Shown here: in pieces, positions 57,041 to 64,000 of the stretch
Numbering within the stretch: the first letter of the stretch is position 1
Layout: each line of letters starts with the position of its first letter
Source: Neoechinorhynchus agilis
Taxonomy: Eukaryota; Acanthocephala
Assembly: GCA_051530055.1 (NCBI GenBank)
Contig: CM121342.1
Coordinates: 13,950,001-14,014,000 of the forward strand
Length of the DNA: 64,000 nucleotides
Direction: 5' to 3'
Translations under genes and position numbers: made by a program
The notes under the pieces: generated by a model
Told to the model about the DNA's origin: nothing
The model's input: only the letters and a program-made list of their open reading frames with translations
Databases searched by the model: none

Positions 57041-58038
57041 CTATTGGGTTCTTCTTTGCTGCTCCTTATCAATGTTGGGCTTACCGTCACCATCTATCGT
57101 GTACCTGTCTCTCGAAAACATTGTAGGACGACCGCTAATATTGGCATCTTCGTCAACATTGTACAGGTTTATAAGATTTGCGTATTTATGCTGGCTAAGC
57201 GTCTTATGTCGTGGTGGCCGAACTCGCGGTAAGTCTTCATTAAAACTGACAGATTTTAAAGACTGCTTCGAAATCTCGCTGCTATTTTTCTTAAGGGCCG
57301 TTCTGAGATCATTAAAAGGTTTTTTCTGCTGTTCATAGTCCTTTAAAGGAACTTGGACGTCACGGTACCTCCGAATCGAAGGTTGGAGTCGCTTAGTACT
57401 CAAGGCGACTGTTGTTTCCTTAAATATAGGAGTGACTGGCAGATGATTAAGCATGGCTTTGACGCTAGCATAAGAAGGTCCATTGGTCGAATCAAAGGAT
57501 TGTGCATCGATTGATAATGCCCGTAAACTAGGAGGACGGTAGCGTCCGCTATTCCTGGTCAAAATGTTGTAACGCTCATCCATTGCTCGTGAGAATTGTC
57601 TAAGTTTTACGAGCGGAGAATCATCATCGTCATCATGAGCACTGCTGGGCGTTACCGAAGAGCCACGTCTATTCGGATTAATCCAAAGTTTTCTGAGATT
57701 TTCGCTTTCGTTATAGCATGAAGTTTTGTTTTTGTGGATACAACAATTCGATCAAAACCTCATGCTCCAGCATGTTTTAGCCGCATTAATCTAATTGATT
57801 CGTCCTGTGCGTCCATCCTTTCCTTCAAGCTTTTAAGTTTCTGTTCACGTGCCATTTGGATAGCCTTGATTTTTAGTTCACTTTGTTGGTCTTGTAGATT
57901 TAGAGACTCCATTTTGTTTTGAAACCTCCTAAGATTATACTCCCGCCATTCGGGTCTTTGCTGATGAGCCAACAAACTAGCTGGTTTTTGTGACGTGGCC
58001 CTCGGTTGAGAACTTCGGATGTCTTTATCATTGTCCAT
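57041..58038 (-). CDS. Unrecognised coiled-coil protein, two or more exons
   Basis: Exon 1 (58038-57760) starts MDNDKDIRSSQPRATSQKPA and ends in a highly charged helix, NKMESLNLQDQQSELKIKAI then QMAREQKLKSLKERMDAQDE, probably a coiled coil. The second exon (about 57720-57041) is open through SENLRKLWINPNRRGSSVTP, an acidic DDDDDSP run, RYNILTRNSGRYRPPSLRAL and a basic, disordered C-terminus ending KEQQRRTQ. The junction between 57760 and 57720 is not resolved. I do not recognise the family; the composition suggests a cytoskeletal or scaffold protein, but that is only a guess. Confidence 0.55.
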
Positions 58039-58039
58039 G

Positions 58040-59678
58040 AATGAATACGGACGATCTACGCCGAGGATTTCTTTGCCGATGGATGATCACAATCACACAA
58101 AAAGAGACAAACACGCTTTTTGTTGTGTTGCGAGACTGATGGTAGAAGGAATGAAGGCGAGAAAGTGGATGTGTGTGTATGCAGCGAACTAGTAATAGGC
58201 GAACAGTAGAGGCATCAGCACCGTGAGACTCCATGGCACCGTGGCGCGCCCGAAAAATACCTGCGAATGCCGTTGAAGAGCGCACATACTCTTTGGTGTA
58301 TGTGTTTGTAAGAGATAATAAGCAAGACAATGCAACGTAGGAAGCTGAAGGCTGATAGATATGGCATGTCGCCGTAGCCAAATGTGGTTGGCAGATATTC
58401 TATTTGTTCCAGAAACAACTAGTTGATCGTCTAGTGAACATTGAGAGAAAATGTAGAAAAAATCAAATGTTGATTCATATGGAACGAAGCAATAAAAGCG
58501 TTCTTTTGGTTAAAACTCATATTAGCGAACGGTATCTGTAGTTATCAAATATTCAGCAGAATAAATGAAACCTTAAAATGATAATGTAACGAGATAAAAA
58601 ACTTTTCTGTGCGGTCATTACTTTAAGAAATCCAAATGGAGGATATTATTCGGGAAGATGGAATAACACATATCGTAGAAAATCCAGAAGCAAAAAGAGT
58701 TGACCTTTTTATAAATAGGCGCCTAAACCGGCGTTTGTTGTAGCTTCTATAAAAAATTAGCAACTATGAATGGTCCATTTAGTGGATATTGATAAAAATT
58801 AATGTGAGAAATAAACATCTAAAAATTCCCTTCATTGACATTCAATGTGCATAACTCGACAATTTGACATTCTTCAAAAGATAGATATGGTAGATTAGAC
58901 TAGTGCAGATGGAATATTAATCGTCTTATGCGGTTTGATTGGCGTTACTTTGTTTTATAACGGCATTCCTGGTTAGATATCTTTACAGCGTGCCTTTTTG
59001 ACGAAATCTTATAGCTTATAATTTTTTAAGGGGCATTTCTAATCGAAAAATTATGGTACGACAATGTTTGGGATGGAATTGTGAGTTTTATTCGTAGACA
59101 TTAATTGTTTTAGTGATTTGGTCAGGAACCAATGAACGTAGAAACTTTTAATTTTAAGCTTTTAGCATTTTCATGGGTACTTCTGCTGGAGAACCAAATT
59201 AGAACCATTTAATGAGAACTAACAGTCGTAGTGAGACAACTTTTTTCGAAAGTCAAAAAGAATATTTCATTATCAATACACGATCAATTCGATTAGCGAA
59301 TAATTGATATAAATCCGACTGTGGCGTACAAAATGTCATCAGAAAGTGCATATTATATTGTGAAACTCGTTCAATTTCAATCATTTCGTATTTTATCAAA
59401 TACAAAACTGTGAAGCTTCATTTAGTTAGGGCGTGATTTGCTAATAATTCAAGAACATCCGAGAAAAAAATCGAATTATAAGAATCAGTTTATATTTCGT
59501 TCTACATGATTGAATTTTTCAAGCGTGTAAACGACGAATTCTTAACAATTTGTGCTTTCAACAATTTTTTTGAAAAATAATCGTTGTGATCAAAGTATTC
59601 ATTACAAAAAAAATAGACTTCAATTATGATTCCAAAATTTAAAATGATGCTAATGTTATTGTATAATCGTATAGATCA
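58040..59678. other. 1.6 kb intergenic region
   Basis: The left part (58040-58440) is the 5' flank of the coiled-coil gene and has two overlapping minus-strand frames without a domain. The rest is AT-rich with nothing recognised. Confidence 0.35.
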
Positions 59679-59679
59679 G

Positions 59680-59783
59680 TGTTTTTAAGTGTGTGACTTT
59701 TTTCATGGCTGATAATTTTTCCTTGGGCAGTATTTCTTGGGCAAAATTATCAGCCATGAAAAAGGCCACACACTTAAAAAACA
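59680..59783. repeat. Hairpin / foldback element, 104 bp
   Basis: The left arm 59680-59722 and right arm 59739-59783 are nearly perfect reverse complements (AAGTGTGTGACTTTTTTCAT and ATGAAAAAGGCCACACACTT, then GGCTGATAATTTT). The loop is about 16 bp. It is unrelated in sequence to the satellite or hammerhead repeats and looks like a small MITE or a long RNA hairpin. Confidence 0.88.
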
Positions 59784-59948
59784 CAAAATAAAAGTTACCG
59801 GTTAGACAAACTACAAACAAATTAAAAGGTTTTACTTGAATCGTAAAGCAAGCTTGAAAATGATAATTTGAACTCACGCATCGTTCAATTTCTCTCATCA
59901 GGAAGGGAATAAAGCTTCTCCTATTGATTATTAGCTTTTAAGGAAAAA

Positions 59949-60854
59949 CTATCGGACTTTTAATTCCGTGGTCGTATTTATTGTGACAACTCCCTTTCTT
60001 AATCGCTGATTCTCTTGTAAAAATAGTTGGATGCACGGAGACCATCTTTTAACCTTGGTGGCACCATTTATCTCAACGGTGAGATATTGGAAATTTAGAG
60101 CGATTGATCGATGCATTTCTCCCTTTTTCATCTTTTCGTCAACCTGCTCGTCCCTGAAACTGCACGGGAGATCTAAATAAAACAAAGTTAATTCGCAATT
60201 TAAAATTTAAACGCTTTCATAATTTCAATTTGAAATGCTGTACTGAACAATCGTTTATTATTACGGCCACATTCAAAAATATCATCAATTTAATATCGAC
60301 TCATTCTTGATTTTCAAGTCGATTTTTCATTGGTTAATTATAATTCTTTAAATTGCAAATTAGAGAGGAAATGAATACTTTGTCCAAACGCTCGAAAGAA
60401 TGAATCTTTCATTTGTCGATCGCTTTTAAAATGAACACACATCGTAACTTCTGATGTTCATATTGGAAATACCAATATTTTTTATCTGGGACGCGCTTAA
60501 GATACGTTTATGTTTCGGTTAGATGTTGAAGTAGAAGGCACTATGAATAAGTACTTTTAGGAGTTAAGTCTTTTTATGATCAATAACGGGTATCAATGAT
60601 CAAATGCAATACTCAGTTTAATCTTCTTAAGACCGTTTTCTATTCGTTATGTGCTTCATTATGAAAAAAATTAAGTTTATAGGAAATTTAAGTAAATCTT
60701 TTCATGTCCCATTCAAAATAATGTTTGTTAATATTTTTCCAATGGCTAAATTCGTTTTAAACTGAACCGGATAATGGCATGTCGGCTTACCGTGACTTTC
60801 ACGCAAACGTTGGCAATCGAGACGACAAATCTTGACAGAACGTTCAAAACGTCG
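59949..60854 (-). CDS. Small unrecognised gene, 5' end not found
   Basis: Two exons fit together in one frame: 60854-60791 (RRFERSVKICRLDCQRLRES) and 60172-59949 (DLPCSFRDEQVDEKMKKGEM, then HRSIALNFQYLTVEINGATK, ending TELKVR). The intron 60173-60790 has donor GTAAGC and acceptor ATTTAG, phase 1. Exon 1 is preceded by an acceptor-like TATAG with no start codon, so at least one more exon or a trans-splice site must lie upstream, very close to POLR3K on the other strand. Cysteines at ICRLDC and LPC could bind metal or form disulphides. I do not recognise the family. Confidence 0.35.
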
Positions 60855-60977
60855 CTATACGTTCACTTTAAAAACACCTAGATGATGTCTCATTGAACCA
60901 TAGCCTAGATTTTGATCTTTTCGAAAAATAACCTTGCGTTTGAGATTAATTTTTCTTCAAAAATTCCAGATCTTAGA

Positions 60978-61304
60978 ATGCTTCGTTATTGCGAGTATTG
61001 CGGAAATGTACTTTCCCTCGACACACGTTCCCGTGGAACGAACCGACTTATTTGTCCAACGTGTCCATTCAATATTTCTATAAACTCCACAATGGCTTAC
61101 GAAATCGACGTCGGTCTGGAGGTGGACGTTGAAGCTCAGAGGAAAAATGACAACAGCCCAGTGCGTTTAATTGCACAAATCACATGCAAGGACTGCGGTC
61201 ATGGAACTGCTTATTATCAGCAAATTCAGACTCGATCCGCCGATGAACCAATGTCCATATTTTATACGTGTGCGAATTGTAAAAAAACGTGGAGAGAAGA
61301 TTAA
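60978..61304 (+). CDS. POLR3K: RNA polymerase III subunit RPC10/RPC11 (POLR3K)
   Basis: 108 residues from the Met at 60978, the same length as the human protein. The N-terminal zinc ribbon is MLRYCEYCGN ... RLICPTCPFNI; the C-terminal TFIIS-like ribbon is CKDCGHGTAYY ... FYTCANCKKTWRED. The invariant QTRSADEPM loop, with the acidic pair needed for transcript cleavage, is present. The subunit stimulates RNA cleavage, termination and reinitiation by Pol III. An in-frame extension to 60912 exists, but an acceptor-like AAATTCCAG immediately before the Met suggests a 5' UTR splice or trans-splice there. Single coding exon. Confidence 0.95.
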   Translation: MLRYCEYCGNVLSLDTRSRGTNRLICPTCPFNISINSTMAYEIDVGLEVDVEAQRKNDNSPVRLIAQITCKDCGHGTAYYQQIQTRSADEPMSIFYTCANCKKTWRED

Positions 61305-62076
61305 TGATCTAGAATATTTAAGCGAAAACGAGTTAAGAAGCGAAATCGGGGAACTGTAATGTTTCATTCAAAGCTAAAATGTGATTTTTCAAACATTTCC
61401 AATGAAAGCATTCACCTAAACGCGTTATATAGTCGATCAAATGCCTTTTATATGCCTTTGAAAAATGCATTGATGTGAACAATAAAAATATTGATGTTGA
61501 ATACTAAGATAGATAAATCACAGTTTTCTATCTACTACATAGAATTCATCAAAAAATCTTCGAAGCAAAACCAGTTTTACAGAAATCGCGACTAATCCGT
61601 TGCTTTTGAAATCGCGAACACAACGAATCTATTGCTTTCCTGAATAGCAGTAAAGTAGAAATATCTAAGCACAATCTCGGATTTGTTAGTAATGTCCGTC
61701 CTTGAATAGTAAAGGAAATCTTAAGTTCGGTTTAGGCGTTCGTTACGTTTCTTTATCAAATCCCAGTGGAGCATTTGAATAGCGACGAAACAAAAATGTG
61801 TTTATATGCTGGCAACTATATTAGAATAATTGCTTAGATGAGAAATACTGCCCTTAGCAATCAATCATTCCTAAAGACTAAGAAAATATTTTATGAGAGT
61901 AAGCAACGATAAATGTGTAATACGAACAATCGTTAATGTCTCTCTTTTTACTTCTTTGCATTTGTTCACGCCTTAAAAGATAAGGTCACGACTGAGATGA
62001 ACGAATGTTTGTATCGGACTGGCATTGCATCCAATGTTTGTTGCTGCCTAAATCCTTCAAACTTCGTGCATTCTAG
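61305..62076. other. Intergenic region between POLR3K and WDR82
   Basis: AATAAAAATA near 61480 is a probable poly(A) signal for POLR3K. The rest is AT-rich and without a recognisable gene. Confidence 0.4.
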
Positions 62077-64000
62077 ATGGATCTCCAAGACGAAGAACTA
62101 CATGGAGATGTCGAAATGGAGGAAAGTGTTAAATGTGAAACGTCGTCGGGCGACCAGCCAGAGTGTCCTTTTGATGATGATATAGCGAAGTCATTTAAGC
62201 TGGTTCGTATTTTTCAGGAAAATTCGGAAATGATAAATTCAGTGGATTTATCACACGATGGTCGCTTTATTGTTTCCAGTAGTGCGGATGATCGAATCGT
62301 GATATACGATTGTTTTACAGGGACAAAAAAACGACTCATTCACAGTAAAAAATACGGCGTTGATTTAGCTCGATTCACTGTGCAATCGAACATGGTTATA
62401 CATGCTTCTTCTAAAGTGGACGGTATTTATGATACAACATTTTTCTCTAATCAAATTTTGTTTTAGACAATATTCGATATTTGTCTCTTCAGGACAATAA
62501 GTATATAAGATACTTTACCGGACATGAAGCGAAGTATGTTTCTGTGTTAACAACTTTTTAACTCCATTTTATGAATTTTAAGTATCTGGGTTTCGTGATT
62601 TCAAAGTGCGTTCGCCTAGGATTACCGATGATATAAAATGTATTTCAATTTCTAATTTTTATTTATTTTATTTATCCTTACAGTCAGACATACGCATGGT
62701 TATGTTCTTCAGATTGAGTTGATTGGTCTTACGAAATCTTCTTTTTGGGTCTCTCGGCTAAATTTTTTTTCGAAGCCTTTCGGCTGACTTGCACACATCG
62801 GATGCACTTAGCCGCACTCGAAGGGACAGGACCAACCCACTTTTTGGGGGGGCCGATGGGTGATCTCAAACCTAAACCCACCCTTCCAGCAGCCTCGCAC
62901 ACCCGTGGAACCCAGCGACCGGTGGCGTTGAGGCATCGACATATCGAGCGCATTATGAACGCGCACACCACACGGCCACTGGGTCCCCAGTTTCTAATGG
63001 ATAATCATTTGTGAATACTTATTCGAGCACTTTTGGAAAGAATTTGTTCTTATTGCTCAAAGTCGAAAACACCAACTGACCACTAAAAATCGCAATTATG
63101 CCTGTTTAGAAATATTATTCGACTCTCCAGTCACATGATTGATCAAGTTTTGTTCGGAGAAAGCTCGAAAATAGAGATTTTATCATTAAACCAACCCGGC
63201 TTGAAAGGTTCCGCAAACTTTTCTTACACTGCCTACTTATACTGATCATTCATGACTTTTAGTTGCGTCCATTGCCCCAAGAGTAGAATGCACTGATTCA
63301 ATGGCGACAATCATATTCCAAGCCACGATGGTTTTTTGCCTTAATAGCAATAACCTTTTTAAAATTCGCCATCTTCGAAGTCTAATATATTTAATGTATT
63401 TTTAGTGATGGCACTATTTATGTTCCTATTTGGATTTTAACACACTAAGCGATTTTTGTCTCACACTCCTCTTAGAGTAACATCAATAAGAATAATTCCC
63501 GGAATAGAGGGATTTGTTTCTGGTTCTCATGATGGTGCAGTAAAGATTTGGGACACAAGACTTGAAGAACCCATCCGTGAGATATCGACATCTCAGTGTC
63601 CTGTAGTTTGCTTCGACCCTGAAGGAGTTGTCCTTGCGCTCGGACACTGCGGATCAGTGGATTTGTATGACATTCGTGACAATGCAAGTAGCTCATTTGC
63701 GAACTTCAAAGTAGACAATGTGGAAATGTCGGACATTGTGTTTAGTCCTGATGGTCAGTCGATCGCAGTGACATCTAACGACTCAAGTGTTAGCGTTATC
63801 GACGCATTTGATGGAAAACTCAAGTTTACAATTGCTGGTTTTGGTAAGGATAACAAAGCGGCTCACCGTCTTCGATACGAATCGAGTTTCTCAGCCGGTG
63901 GAGAGTATTTGATTCGGGGTGATACAAGAGGAATTATCCCTTGTTTTGATGCTAAGACAGGGCGGCAAATCACTCATTATAATTCGGGTTTCGATCATCC
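62077..64000 (+). CDS. WDR82: WDR82 homologue (WD40 subunit of SET1 and PNUTS complexes), 3' end off the window
   Basis: WDR82 binds Ser5-phosphorylated Pol II and is part of the SET1 H3K4 methyltransferase and PNUTS-PP1 complexes. Exon 1 (62077-62422) starts MDLQDEELHGDVEMEES, an acidic N-terminal extension of about 40 residues absent in human, then FKLVRIFQENSEMINSVDLS and KRLIHSKKYGVDLARFT. Intron 1 is 62423-62466 (44 bp, GT-AG, phase 1). Exon 2 (62467-62533) gives NIRYLSLQDNKYIRYFTGHE. Intron 2 is 62534-63475 (942 bp, GTATGT, phase 2). Exon 3 from 63476 gives FVSGSHDGAVKIWDTRLEEP, CPVVCFDPEGVVLALG and VSVIDAFDGKLKFTIAGFGK, and is open at the right edge. The order matches human WDR82 throughout. 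Confidence 0.93.
62740..63005. repeat. GC-rich island inside WDR82 intron 2
   Basis: About 265 bp far richer in G+C than the AT-rich intron around it (for example GACCGGTGGCGTTGAGGCAT and CCACACGGCCACTGGGTCCC). Frames are open on both strands (plus 62745-63014, minus 62729-62971), but neither product is recognised. It is probably a fragment of a mobile element or retrocopy, origin unknown. Confidence 0.45.

Noticed and set aside
58028-58418. Two minus-strand frames upstream of the coiled-coil gene
   Set aside because: They overlap in different frames in a probable 5' flank and encode nothing recognisable.
59656-59898. 80-codon minus-strand frame across the hairpin
   Set aside because: It is produced by the palindrome itself and has no domain.
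1-64000. tRNA, rRNA and snRNA genes
   Set aside because: I looked for tRNA B-box-like words and found only GGTTCGAAAC in the hammerhead repeats; no cloverleaf or rRNA sequence was recognised, though reading by eye can miss some.

Overview
This is a 64 kb piece of a nuclear genome from an invertebrate animal. Genes are AT-rich and have short introns (44 to 120 bp where I could place both splice sites from protein alignment). They encode animal-type proteins: a cadherin, ALIX, VPS53, a protein-only RNase P, WDR82 and POLR3K. Several promoters have a TATA box, and one also has an initiator-like TCAGAC about 30 bp downstream. An arthropod or nematode would fit; I cannot settle which from sequence alone.

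Layout. 1-2.6 kb: the 5' three quarters or more of ALIX (minus strand, runs off the left edge). 2.9-9.4 kb: a diverged ~145 bp satellite split by a broken Ty3/gypsy fossil. 9.6-19.8 kb: a transposon graveyard holding a second gypsy fossil, several R2-like LINE fragments, an inverted Penelope-like tail and a CR1/L2-like LINE. 20.4-23.8 kb: a TMEM205-like membrane protein and a PRORP-like RNase P (both minus). 24.1-26.3 kb: 5.2 nearly identical 418 bp tandem units. 26.4-28.9 kb: palindromic elements and another R2-like LINE. 29.3-32.9 kb: VPS53 (plus). 36.4-39.0 kb: a single-exon cadherin (plus). 41.6-46.3 kb: a thioredoxin-fold protein, a secreted PEBP-like protein and a hexokinase (all minus). 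46.5-53.2 kb: LINE remnants around an intact acyl-CoA-binding protein gene. 53.9-54.9 kb: a compact poly(A)-polymerase-like enzyme. 57.0-58.0 kb: an unrecognised coiled-coil gene (minus). 59.9-60.9 kb: a small unknown gene (minus) head to head with POLR3K. 62.1-64.0 kb: WDR82, running off the right edge.

The host genes are unrelated housekeeping and cell-surface genes; I see no operon or shared pathway. ALIX (ESCRT) and VPS53 (GARP/EARP) both serve endosomal trafficking but lie 27 kb apart.

The most unusual content is a family of short palindromic repeats whose arms carry hammerhead-ribozyme-like cores (CUGANGA ... GAAAC) at about 10.36, 14.3, 24.07, 41.0 and 55.15 kb. A degenerate version is built into the 418 bp tandem array. 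The array unit also contains a piece of the 145 bp satellite, and two further inverted repeats carry the same satellite core, so the satellite, the array and the foldback elements look like one connected repeat system. The closest known parallels are Penelope-like elements with hammerhead ribozymes and metazoan retrozymes.
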